From contig CM017556.1 of the NCBI GenBank assembly GCA_007844125.1, forward strand, positions 78,182,544-78,246,543: a stretch of 64,000 bases of DNA, read 5' to 3'. This DNA is from Sinonovacula constricta. Its lineage: Eukaryota; Mollusca; Bivalvia; Cardiida; Solecurtidae. Of this stretch, positions 20,759 to 31,883 are shown in pieces; position 1 is the first letter of the stretch, and the number at the start of each line of letters is the position of its first letter. The notes under the pieces are model-generated. The model ran no database searches. It saw nothing but the letters and a program-made list of their open reading frames with translations, and was not told where the DNA came from. A program made the position numbers and the translations under genes.

Positions 20759-21062
20759 TTATCGAACCCTCTTTCGCGTCTTATCTAACTCCTTCCGCGT
20801 TTTATCTAACTCCTTCCTCGTTTTATCAAGCTCCATCCTCGTTTTATCAAGCTCCAACTGTATCTAATCACGATTTATCTCCATTTCATCCAAATCACTC
20901 ACCCCCTGTGCAGCCTCATCGAGCACTCGATCACGCTCCCTACGAGCTTCCATCAGGTCGTCCAACACCCCTTCTAACTCTACTTCCAATTTTTGATTCC
21001 TTCCTGCATCCACGGTCAGGTATACCTAAGGGCTGCCTTTTCTCAGATTTCAGCAGTCGCAT
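20759..21062 (-). pseudogene. Coiled-coil gene started from the right TIR
   Basis: The ATG at 21062 (MRLLKSEKRQPLGIPDR) is the TIR-encoded start shared with the gene at 12257. After a +1 shift the frame reads NQKLEVELEGVLDDLMEARR, ERDRVLDEAAQ and, past one TAG, four perfect heptads ELDKTRM/ELDKTRK, stopping at 20761-20759. The heptads are encoded by a 21-bp tandem repeat (about 20769-20855). It predicts a long alpha-helical coiled coil of about 100 residues. Role unknown. Confidence 0.55.
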
Positions 21063-21122
21063 CGCCTCCGAGAGAAAAAGCAAGCCGAGGGCTGATCTCT
21101 GCTAGGCTTTGGGTTGTATGGG

Positions 21123-21130
21123 CTTTTATA
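21123..21130 (-). promoter_or_regulatory. TATA box in right TIR
   Basis: TATAAAAG on the minus strand, about 61 bp before the ATG at 21062. It is the inverted copy of the box at 12189 and drives the coiled-coil gene instead. Confidence 0.7.
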
Positions 21131-21151
21131 GGCCGGGCGTTTTTTGGGTCC

Positions 21152-21521
21152 CTAGCGGCGGTTCACCTTTCCGCTTTGCTGGGATTCCGGCGCCGCCTTA
21201 CGTTTTCCCTTCTTGGCGGCGGGCGGTTGGTCCCGGGCCTCCTTGGCGTAGCGGAAGACCGGGGCGAAGGCGCTCCCACCCCTTACCCACATCGGGCGGA
21301 TGACTTCCCCGGCTGGTGGGCCTAACGGGTCAGGTCCCGTCAGCGGCCGAGCTCTCTCGGCGGGTTGCTCCACCTCCATGGCGTCGTCCCCGTAGCCCCA
21401 CTAGCTTTCTCCTGTCCTCTCCGACGTAGTTCTCCAGCAGGCGGGTTATTAGGTCGTTCTTCTCCTCGATCCCCTCCATCTCGTCGTAGTATATCTCAGC
21501 GCGGTCTCCCATTATATCCAT
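21152..21521 (-). pseudogene. TIR-embedded small gene, right copy (one frameshift)
   Basis: Begins MDIMGDRAEIYYDEMEG at 21521 and ends with a TAG at 21152. The middle is shared with the left copy (GPDPLGPPAGEVIRPM, GGSAFAPVFRYAKEA). The C-terminus, AAKKGKRKAAPES...KVNRR, is rich in Lys/Arg and looks like a nuclear localisation signal. One extra A in 'aagctagtggggc' (the left copy has 'aagctgtggggc') breaks the frame, so the left copy is intact where this one is shifted, and the reverse. Without breaks it would be about 120 residues. Because it lies in the TIR, every intact element would carry two copies. Confidence 0.65.
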
Positions 21522-21739
21522 GGCTTGGGCGTCGGGTAAACCTTATGCGTCGACGGGTATACCTAAGGGCTACCTTTTTCTAAATCGAGGGATTCTGTGT
21601 CCGGCGCAGCCCTTTGGGCCGGCTAGGGTGTAGGGCCGTCCCCACGGACTTGGGCTTGGGTTGCGAGATGTATATGAGGTGTTTCCCGCTTTTGTGATGG
21701 CAGGGGGTCTTCTCTCGGGTTATGGGCGGGTAAAAGATC

Positions 21740-23220
21740 GACTCGAACCAGAGAAAGGCCAGCTTTGTCTTTTTTCGGACAGAAAAAGATCATTAACTCG
21801 TAGGATTGGCACAAAAGATATTCATATCAGTTTATCTAATAGTTCTCATTGTCTCAAGATGCGAATACTTTTTCATATCAGTAAATACCACCGTACTCGT
21901 AGCTCTTTCATTTAAACAGCATATTAGGTCTCGAAAAATAAGAGCATCGTTCATTCTTCCAAGAACTCACTACGAGAGTGTGGATCACAACAATTCTGGA
22001 CTGCTGTGATTTGCGCTTTACTAATAAATTCTCATGATTTCTTCTTCTTCCAATGCTTAACTTAATATTTAAAAGAATGTACAGATGCATTTATAGCTAA
22101 ATGAATCGTTGTTTGTTTATTTCTTCATAAGTCACGCATAAGTCCTAAGTATAAAGAAGGGATAACAACAAAAATCTATTTCTTCAGTGTTGTTGTCCCC
22201 CTAATGATATTGTCAATGAGGCCTCTCCATGGTATAAAACACTTCAAATAAACACAACAAAAAGACAATGTCTTAATTGACTGTCAGATTTATACTATTT
22301 AGTACATCCGTGCGATAGTAGCTTTCACTATAATAACTAAACAGTCATATTCTGCCGTGGTTCTTGCAAACTATAACTGCTACATAGACGGGTTTGGTTT
22401 AAAATGTGGTTCTAACGTTTCATTTACATGCAAGTTATATTATCAAAACTGTTACATATCATCATATATGCATTCCAATTTACAAAATTAGTGTAAACTT
22501 ACAAATAAAAGTCAATTTTCAATTTATAACGCAGATCCAAATTTGGTTTTACGTAGTTTTCATCGTTTGCATTGCCTTTGATGGTTCGCATTAATGATAT
22601 TCTTGTATATACTTTCCTAAGACCAGAATTCCCTTTGTAGACAATAAAACTAGTATTGTATTGGAATTGTATTTCTTTCCAGGAACTTGGAACTTAATAA
22701 TCTTAACCATGTGGATTTTTTTTTATCATATTGCTGTGTTTAATATGCGATCAATCTATCTCTTATTGAATATGTCTTTGTCCGGAGCCCTAAGCTGTCC
22801 ACCGTTGTAAATGTTTGGCTGTTTACTTGTTACTGTAAGCCGAGCATTTTTAGCCTTAGATTGACTGCTTGACCAATCCGCTTATAGACCTCTGGGTTGG
22901 TCTAAAATGATCAATGTTTGATGCAGACAATAAATTGGCCATCGGGCAGTGGCAAATATATACTGTTTAAAGAAATGACTGCAAGGATCGTGGTGTGAAT
23001 ATGCGTTTGTGATGTGCTATCGAATCTTACTTCTGACTGTGAGTAATTGCATGTTTATTAACAATAACCGTCATTCTTTTCATTTGTCTTTGATAATCTG
23101 GAGTCTCAGCTCTATTGCTTTTCTCAAAAATTTGCTATAATGCTTAATTTAAAGTGTATTGGATATAAGTTTCAACAACAATGTACATGTCATTATAAGA
23201 AAACAACAACATTGACCCTA
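21740..23220. other. AT-rich intergenic DNA right of the element
   Basis: No gene or transposon ends recognised after the element's ragged right border (about 21740-21780). Confidence 0.4.
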
Positions 23221-23223
23221 GCA

Positions 23224-23510
23224 TACGGAGATTTAACGTGTCTGGTCAGTATATAACGCAATCACAAGAAGGAACCATAATATACCGTGTTCTGACGTCA
23301 TGACGTTAAAGGTCAGTTTCAGAACGCCCTCCCTGCGGCCAGGTGCTCGACACGGGCGGCGAGTAGTGCTGGCAAAACTGAAGTTCGGTTGTATGTCGTG
23401 CATGGAGATCATGCGCATGAAGAACAGGCGACATGGTCAATGCCGGAAGAGACGCTGCCGCGCGCAAGTAATGTTCGTGTTGTGACGTTATAAACGTGTC
23501 CATTAGCGAT
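23224..23510. promoter_or_regulatory. GC-rich patch with a CRE palindrome
   Basis: A patch of higher GC in AT-rich surroundings holds TGACGTCA at 23293-23300, a second half site (TGACGTT) just after it, and another TGACGTTA near 23482. It could be a promoter or 5' exon of an unseen gene, or a degraded repeat. No exon is demonstrated. Confidence 0.3.
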
Positions 23511-23554
23511 GGTGTAAAATGTGCTAGTTTGTTTTGATTTGCCTTGTAATCCTA

Positions 23555-23555
<1 letters not shown>

Positions 23556-23627
<72 letters not shown>

Positions 23628-23630
23628 TTA

Positions 23631-23679
<49 letters not shown>

Positions 23680-23722
23680 GAAGAAGAAGAGCCAGAAAAA
23701 GAAGAACAACAACAACAACATT
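23556..23722. repeat. Compound (AAT)n(GAT)n(GAA)n(AAC)n microsatellite
   Basis: About 24 AAT triplets, then about 15 GAT/ATG-frame triplets, then GAA and AAC blocks. Poly-Asn/Asp/Met frames here are artefacts. Confidence 0.95.
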
Positions 23723-23769
23723 GACAAAACTGATATGGTTTTTGTTACATGTAACTATCGATAAGCAGT

Positions 23770-26700
23770 TGTTTTGTTTGATTGCATTATATGATATTGT
23801 TATGTTTGTGTTATCTGATTTTATTATAACATTTTTTATAACTAATCCTAAGTCAATTATTTATACTAGTAGAGACGTTGATGGTGTTTATTGTGTAGTA
23901 CTGTTGGCGATAAGAAAAATTAAGTTTGAACAATTGAGATGGCCTACTTTGATTAAAGTAAACAAAATATACGATTTTATTATGAAATGCACAAAGCGAT
24001 ATCTATTTCTTCTTATCATTGTATGTAAGTACACTTTCCTTAGCCCTTGTGAAGGTACCAAACAATGACAGGTCAGGGTTCAGTGAATAAACACGTGTCA
24101 AATGTCAGGGAGGTGTCTAGAACAACGTGGAACTATCCAAGCGCCTAGGAAGGACTAAACAAAGATTTGGACTGATTTTTGTTTACACATACAACTAAAT
24201 AAAATTAGTATTACTTGAAAGACACCGCGAATTGCTGATGATTGATATCCTGCACCTATATGAAAGTAAAACATGATAACATACTCATCATTACAATATG
24301 TATTTCTTATTTTAGCCACACTGCACAGTTAGCTACTTTTAAAATAAAAACACGACGTGACCACTTTACCTTTGAGATCACTTAAAATCATCATACGGTA
24401 AGCAGCTCTGACATCGATATCCATTTTAGCAGAAATTAAAATCGTGCTTAGCCTGTTTATAGATTAAAAAGAATATTTATATGATCTATACTGTCTAACG
24501 ATTCAGGTAGTGTTACTTGGAATAACGTATGGGTTGATGCAGAAGGTTTGCCCCAATACCCCAAAATATGCGTAAGCTTTTTTTAAATGTATGTGATCTG
24601 GACAAACTGTCGGATACCATATTTAAAGTGAATTTACAAGGGAGTCTATGGTCTTGCTCCACTGGAGAGGGGAAATGTGTTGGCGAAAATCCGGACCATT
24701 CTCTTGCTCTTGAGAAAAACTTAAAAAGCATAATTAAAAAAAAGAAAGTAAAGAAGTGTATGGCTGTATGTGTCGAATTGTTAATACATTATTATTCAGT
24801 TATTGTGATTTTTTCGATGTATCTGATCTCACCGCTGTTTGCTGATAACATACGTTAGTTACATTAACGAATATACCGGTATCATAGTTATTAAAGAAAC
24901 AAAGAATAGTCCATTCAAACGTTTAAACTGGTCTATTACATTCGCAATAAAGTGAAAATTATTAGTATGCACACGACATCCATTTTTTTTGTAGCAATCA
25001 ATCTATTTCAGGCAGTTATCAAGTCTGATATAAGTTATTTTTGGTAACCTTTAGCTGGGCTTAACAAACACGGTAAATTTGTAACCTTTTTATTCAACAT
25101 AAAAACTTTAAATTACAATTGCTAGTTTTTTGTGCAGCTCTTGCGTAGCATTACAAACATTCCCTTTCCATACTGCCTATTATAGTAACCCTCGAGCACA
25201 ACTTTTGTTCGAGTGACAGTGATTAGTTGTCAGTCAATCTGCAGGGAGAACAATGGCACACAATAAGCTTACAATCACTACTGTTCTTCTGAGAGAACCC
25301 TCAGTACAAGTCACAAACCAATACATTTAAGGTAAAGTTTGTCAGTTTTGATTCATAACTGGCGGTAGTGTGGGTTTTAAAAAAATCACTTTGTGTGACA
25401 TTTTCATTTACTACAAAGTAGATTGTGTGTTCGAACTATATATTGCTGACTGTATAAGACAATATGGATACATACAACAATGCATTGGCAAACGTCTTGT
25501 CTTGCGTGATTAGAAGTAATTAGTGACCGCACCGGAACTGAAACACACAGAATGACACATGATAACAAGCAAAATGGGAACCCACAAGATGTAATTACTA
25601 TAAAGAAATGTGCCATGGAGTGAATGTTATAGTATATTTATTTTAATGAACAATCTGAGTTAAATAGCATATGTGGATTTATCGCTTGTAGATCCCAGTG
25701 GGTGCTGAGGGCCAATGTTTGTTTTACATATTTCAGTATAAGATAATTAACTATGTCAAAAACCTCTTGAAAAAAAAACACATACACCTGTATTTAAATC
25801 CTTATCTGGAAACACCTCTTCCGGTAGAAGCTATACGTATCGACTGTGAAAGTGTGTCGGTGTACAACTATGTGGTGACATGGGTTTTTTTTTTCATTCA
25901 AGAAACAAAAAGGATGTACTGTTTATGTTGAATCCTCAGGAACGTCCCTATCAATATACTTATTAGTGGTCATGTTGTCATTAGCTGAGGAGTTGGAGGA
26001 TTCCTACATTTATCGGCTGAGGGTATGTACAAAAAAACAATAATTAACAATAAACATAGACAAGCAATACTGAATATGCTAACAGTTTATTATATATTAA
26101 TAATTGTACTGCACAGTTGACAACATGCATAGTTTATACGATATAATTAAATCATCTTCTAAAATCATACAATTCAAAGCCACGTACTTTTAATATATTT
26201 ATTTGAATAAAATGTATTTATAAAGTTGATTATACTATGAGAAATACTGTATGTTGAGAAATACTGTATGTAACTGTAAAATTAACGATTAAGTGGTGAA
26301 AACAAAGAAGAGCATACACAAGTGTTTTCTTAGCTATTCTAATAATTAAACATATACCAACGGAAGACTGTTCGAATGAGCTTTTTCTATTTTACAGGAG
26401 CCGGTAAAAATCTTACTATCTTGTCAGTAGTGAACTGATTCTTTACCTTGTATTATAATAAAATGGTGTTTTCTTGCATTTTTCATATAGTTATTTATCT
26501 TTTATGCATAAAAAAAGCTATAACTTATCGTAGTCGTTTGTAGATAGAATATTATTTGCCTCTGATTTAAGTTGGAATAGTCTTCCGTTGACCTATCGAA
26601 GTATATTTCATGTATAATATAACAGTGTCCCAACTGAACATAGCAGCAATAGTCTATGATGACATACTTGCGTGAAAATGTATTAATACACAAAAAACAT

Positions 26701-27020
26701 AACAAGAAAACATGCTCATTTAATGTTATTAAGTTCTTATGATTTCAATAGTTTCTAAAAAGCAAGTGTATTCATGTGGTGAACATTTATCTTCCAAACT
26801 GTCATCAGCACAGTGCGGGCATCGATTTTTTTTAAGTCGGTTTATAAAGATTATGAGAGAAAGTCCTCATATTAACGGCATGTCGGCATGACTTTATATC
26901 CAGGGTCCAGACAGTAAATGAATCTTCTAATCCAAGTCCTTAAAGTTGTGTTCATAACCCATTTCAATTTAACATGTAGCTATTGGACTATAACATACAC
27001 ATTTTACGAAACTTTTCTGA
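23770..27020. other. Intergenic AT-rich DNA
   Basis: No supported gene. Short frames near 24568-24858 and 25698-25931 lack splice sites, domains or codon bias. Confidence 0.4.
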
Positions 27021-27027
27021 AAACATA

Positions 27028-27190
27028 CCATGGCGGATCCAGGATTTCTTTTCAAGGGTGCGGGGAGGGAGGCGCGTCCTTATTGAGCGAGCACCAGAGA
27101 TGCTAGCCGTGCTTGAGGGGGGGGGGGGGGGCGGTCTGGAGGCATACTCCCCCAGAAAACTTTCCAGAAGCTGCTTATAACTTCTCCATG
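27028..27190. repeat. GC-rich dispersed-repeat fragment with G14 run
   Basis: The segment opening 'catggcggatccaggattt' and containing a G-run at 27117-27130 differs strongly from its flanks. The opening phrase resembles interspersed repeats in several invertebrate genomes (from memory). Ends and family are not defined. Confidence 0.4.
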
Positions 27191-27199
27191 CGTCCAAAC

Positions 27200-29770
27200 T
27201 ATTTGTATTCTCGGCGACAAAGGTAATCTATAATCATGTTTCATGGGATGAATGAAGATGTCAAATTAAGCAAGAACTATAGGTACGAGAAGTGTTAGAG
27301 AGTCGAGGGGCATGTTTTCACAGGAAGAGTGTTGGCATCTAGAAGTCAAATAGTGCCATTTCTTGCATTTCAGATGTTTGGCAGATCTTAACAGAAAGTG
27401 TGTTTGTTATCCCCAAGAGTTTAATTTCAATGAGTTTTAGACATTTTAGCCGTAAGTACGTGATTACTCGTCTTATCTGTAGCACTGGACACATATGTGA
27501 CAATAATACTAATAGTGTCATAAAGATGCTACACGCCTTGAAATGTTACAAATACCTTTATGGAGGTCGTTTTGACAATTTCAGCGGGGTGGGAATCCAC
27601 CTATGTATACTATGTTGAAAGTAAATTTAAGGTTTGTATAAGTCGTATACACGACTTGTTGTAATGACACCAACATTTGATGAATAAATGCAAACGACCT
27701 CCCTTCTTTCCTTAGATTTTTCGTCGAGTACAGAATTGGTTTGTTTTTATTGTTTCATTCAGTAACTAAAAGGAAAACGAAAACTTGTATTCTTAAGCAA
27801 GCAAATATGCACTTAAAGTTTATATACGTTAATGATTTTTGCAATGTCAGCCCCCATATAATTTTTAGTATTTTTCGACGAGTGTAAATATTATAGCTTT
27901 CAGCCTTTCCTACAATTGTTTTTAGCTTTTTTAATTCATTGAATGGAGTTAAAAATACAAAGCTTTTCATTTGTTTTATGTTATTGACATATATATATAT
28001 ATATAATATGTACTTAAAACAACAATCAGTGCAACCTTATAAAGGGCATACATGTACTTTAACAGATCACATAAGTCACTTTTAATCGTCATTAATGTGA
28101 ATAATTAAGACGTTATGACAACTACAATGACGTCAGTTTTCATTTCCATAATTAAGACGTTGTCAACTAAATGCTAAACGCAAGGTATCGTTATTCAACT
28201 TCTGAAACAATCACATGCTGTCAGTTATTCCTTAGTTAGGCTTAGAACTGGTTTTATAAATACGATTGTCAGGATAAGACACTAGTTAAAAAGAAAGTGA
28301 TTTTAAGTAAATATATTACTTTAAATGACGCTACATACCCTATTGTCTTACTATACACGGAGATCCTGAAGACAAATTAGCCCATAAAACGTAAAATTGC
28401 AAAATATTTGCAGTCTTTTACGATAATATATGAACCTAGATTGTGTGGTATATGATAAAGGCGAGGCACGGTAACACACAAAAAGAAAGTCTTACATAAC
28501 GCCCGAATCCTCTGCATTGTATTATCAAATAAACGTCTAGTCTGGGTTTACCTTCGTTTTTACAATAAGCCCCTGTGGTCTCTAAATGAATAAGGCACGT
28601 TCGTGTTCGTGCTGTATCAATATTTCTAAAATGTCATCTACAATAATAAAAACTTTGGTATCACCTTTATTATAATTAACATGTTACTCTTCTGTTTTGT
28701 TTTATGCTATATGTTGTTTCTGGTTCAAGTGGTAGTTTCGTTTTGAGAAGTTATTTTCAACCAAAGGGTTATTAGAAGTCTGCGACAATGATGTTGGTGG
28801 GACGATAAACCCAACAATAAACAAACATTGATGTTTTTATTACCTCTGAATTTCGACGACAGGAAAGTCAAATAATTTTACACTTCAATAAATAAAAGTC
28901 TGTGGTGTGAGAGTCAAACCACCATGTAAAGACCTTCTCTGTGGTTAAATACTGACGAAAGCGTTAAAGAAAGACCTTTACAACTGATATTTATGTTCTG
29001 TTTCTGTCGTAAGTAAATCAAGTAAATCTGATCCTTATTGATTCATTCATGCGAAACTAGAATCTAAGGGAGGTTATCCAGTAATGTAAACTTAAACTGT
29101 ATGGCGAGTAGCGCAACTTAGATATAGAGATAAGTCTGCCGCGCCATAAGATCATCAGATGGATTAAACTGTCTTATAATCATTTTAAATATGTTTTCCG
29201 CCATTAATTTAATCTGAAGCAGAATAACATTTTCTTGTCTTTTTTCTTCTCCTTTTATCATAGCGTGCATGATGTGGCAGATGTTTTGCGCGGTTTTCAT
29301 AAAAGACGCGGTTGATAATATGTATGTACTTAGGCATTCTGAAGAACATGATTTCTTCAGCTATTATTTCTTTTGTTTTTGTTTAATGAATGTTCCCATG
29401 ACTTGTTTTGTGTATATACCAATCAATAAAACTCATCAAAGAAAGTAATATTATTTCCAGGAAGCGAAAAGCGTACCGTATTTTATTATGGCGAAGAACG
29501 ATTTCCTATCAAGACCTTTATATATGGTCGTAAAGCACTCTTACTTAAATGTCTTTATTATTTAAAAACAAAATAAAACAAAACAACAACAAAAACACCT
29601 GTACGTTTGTATATTTGCATAAAAATGAAATGCGGTACATTTTTCCGGTCAAATATATATTAACGGACGCACCTTTGCATACATTTTCTTTTCCGTCTTT
29701 GACCCGATAGCCTACCGAACTAAAGGCCCTAAGGTTGAGGTTGCAGTAGATAAAACAGGTTCTCTAAGTC
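27200..29770. other. Intergenic AT-rich DNA
   Basis: Nothing supportable seen except a short (TA)n tract near 27990-28005. Confidence 0.4.
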
Positions 29771-29774
29771 TATG

Positions 29775-29833
29775 CCTGTATGCCCGCCCGTCTGTCTGTC
29801 TGCCTGTCTGTCCGTCTGTCTGTCTGTCCGTCC

Positions 29834-29885
<52 letters not shown>

Positions 29886-29927
29886 GTCTGTCTGTCTGTC
29901 TGTCTTTCTTTCTTTCTGTCTGTCTAC

Positions 29928-29981
<54 letters not shown>

Positions 29982-30007
29982 TGCTCTCTCACGACCCCCC
30001 CCCCCCC
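29775..30007. repeat. (GTCT)n then (CT)n microsatellite with C-run
   Basis: About 30 GTCT/GTCC tetranucleotides, a (TC)n stretch of about 40 bp, and a C14 run near 29995-30007. Ser/Val/Cys/Leu repeat frames are artefacts. Confidence 0.95.
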
Positions 30008-30382
30008 ACCTCTCTTCTATATCAGACTAGAACAAAACATTAGACCTGAATAGAGTCATGGAAATTTTGCAGCAAAATAAATAAATAGATAATTTTCTCA
30101 AATGGGTATCGATCTCTGACAATATAGTGAACCTAACTGAAAGCGATCAGACATTTAATCACATCTATTGAATACGAGTGATTATGCCCTGTCCTCGCTT
30201 TGCATGGTGGAGATTCGATCTTCTATAGTAGCCCTGTAAGCTATTCGTTGCGATTGTAATCCGATGTCACTTAACACAGATGTTAGCAGGGGTCACAGAA
30301 AGATTTAAATATATATTGTGTCTCTTAGGAGGTTTCGCCGTATTATTGATCAGTATCTATATATATGACGTAGATTCATATC

Positions 30383-30467
30383 TAGTCTATGCATGCCCTC
30401 ACACTAACTAAAGTCTATGCATGCCCACACACTAACTAAAGTCTATGCATGCCCACGCACCAATTAA
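30383..30467. repeat. 28-bp tandem repeat, three copies
   Basis: 'agtctatgcatgccc' followed by 'acacactaactaa' repeats three times, the last copy diverging. Confidence 0.85.
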
Positions 30468-30504
30468 TGTCACGAGCGGTGCGCGGACTACTTTATATTT
30501 TATT

Positions 30505-30662
30505 TTACACACGCACACACACATATATAATATATATTATATATATGTATGTGTCTGTGTGTGCTCGCGCGTGCGTGTGTGCATGTATGCACGCGTGTGT
30601 GTGTGCGTGCGTGTATATGTGCGTGTGTTTGCGTGCGTGCGCGTGTGCGTGTGTGTGTGTGT
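30505..30662. repeat. Compound (CA)n-(TA)n-(TG/CG)n microsatellite
   Basis: A CA tract, an inverted TATA stretch and a long TG/CG tract. The arms can pair as a hairpin. Confidence 0.9.
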
Positions 30663-31646
30663 TAAAAGAGAGTGCCTTACACCCACGTAAAACTATTCAT
30701 GTACATATTTTTATATGCAAAAAAAAGCCCATGTCTAAAATCTTAAACTAATATAAAATTGTTATCGGTTTCTTTTACTCGACGAATAACTTAGGATTTT
30801 AAATCGACAATTTTACTAAAATGTGAAGAACAGCTTACAAGATTAAAGTTTATTTAAACACCACAATCGAATAATAGATAAAACTTTACATCGTTTAAGA
30901 AAGACACTCGTTGTGGTTATAATTGAACTAAAATATGCTTCTTTACATGAGCACTCCGATTAATTTGAAAAGTGTTTGAATGGTAGCACAACACAGACAG
31001 TAAATCGGGTACGGCTGTTCAAAGACTCTTTACATCATCCTTTATGACTATGTTAGAGAGTTAGCCATGGTCGCACTTCGAACATGGATTAATGACAACT
31101 ATTGAACTATTGAGCAAATAAACGGGAAGCGCAGACTAGTGTGCCTTAGTGACGAGTTAAATGTGAACTTATCTGCCTTGTTTACACGTGGCTATTTGCT
31201 TAAAATAAAAGATTTAAATGTTTATCACAGTAGCATAATTTGGAAGATCTGGGCTAAAGTGCTGCTTTAATCGTGGTTCTAATGCTGTCCTTGTCTGACT
31301 TATGCGGAGATTAATGTACTCTCAAGAATACGTGGTGTAAGAAGCTTAATCATGTCTTAGGCAAACTAGTTTACATCGTCGAGCTACCATATTAATCTGA
31401 TCCATGCTCTTGGAAACAACTACTAAACAGTATGGTTCGTCTAAAGACCCAATATTGCCATGTTATTTTTTGATGGATATACACTCTTTGTGACATCACT
31501 GCACGCGCAAGATATGTCAACGCAGGAAGTGGTGATGCGGGAAAATATTTGGAATATATGGTGAAAAATGTGCGCTGTTTAAAGTGATTGGGTGTGGTAC
31601 TGTTAACATATGAATTAATTTTAACTATATTTGTTGTATATAGAAA

Positions 31647-31883
31647 ATGAATCGAAATACGATAATGGTTCATTATCCTACACCAACTTATTGTGAAGTG
31701 TCATATGATTCGGATTGGTATGATGACCGGCGGTTGACACCTTATCGTTATTCTTTAATGAGAAATGATGATGATTCAAACTCAGACACTGTGTCTTTAA
31801 CACTTCCTTCTCAATCGTATTATGAGTACCTAAAATCATTTTATGATTGTCGAACTACAACAAGTGTCCAAAGAAAAACAAAC
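31647..31883 (+). CDS. Host gene exon 1 (coding start)
   Basis: ATG in AAAATGAATC opens MNRNTIMVHYPTPTYC. It continues with a Tyr/Asp-rich, low-hydrophobicity stretch (SYDSDWYDDRRLTPYRYSL; SQSYYEYLKSFYDC) to AAAACAAAC/gtaagtt, an ideal donor, leaving in phase 0 after 79 codons. The base before the ATG follows 'tatatag', so a 5' untranslated exon may lie upstream. The composition suggests a disordered cytosolic or nuclear protein. The family is not recognised. Linked to the following exons by direction and matching phases only. Confidence 0.65.

Larger units (their letters stand above)
11716..21739. mobile_element. Decayed Polinton/Maverick-like (virus-like) element
   Basis: A clearly GC-rich block of about 10 kb sits in AT-rich host DNA and is bounded by long TIRs (11716-12267 and 21052-21739). 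It carries a retroviral-type integrase, a stub of a large gene that I take for the polymerase, and a packed set of structural, membrane and coiled-coil genes on both strands. Integrase plus long TIRs plus capsid-like genes is the Polinton/Maverick (adintovirus-like) plan. The usual size for such elements is about 15-20 kb, so this copy has lost material: the polymerase is cut, the main structural gene has an internal gap, and both TIRs differ by deletions. Most genes contain stops or frameshifts. Gene neighbours resemble unnamed proteins that I recall from cnidarian and other invertebrate genomes; that part rests on memory, not on a search. Confidence 0.85.
21052..21739 (-). repeat. Right terminal inverted repeat (longer copy)
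   Basis: Reverse complement of the left TIR, with two segments absent from the left copy: about 36 bp around 21620-21660 and about 100 bp around 21130-21240. Homology stops at 21739 outward, just after 'gggtaaaagatc', and at about 21052 inward, inside the start-codon region of the coiled-coil gene. Sequence beyond 21739 stays fairly GC-rich to about 21780, so the true end may lie slightly further out. Confidence 0.93.

Noticed and set aside
11716..21739. Bacterial or phage contamination
   Set aside because: GC content and fibre motifs suggested it, but the island has matched TIRs, inward TATA boxes, a Polinton-type integrase and decayed genes, and sits inside continuous host sequence.
24513..24858. 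Overlapping ORFs on both strands
   Set aside because: No domain, splice sites or coding bias; both appear by chance in a slightly GC-richer patch.
29772..30053. ORFs rich in Cys-Leu-Ser-Val repeats
   Set aside because: Translation of the GTCT and CT microsatellites.
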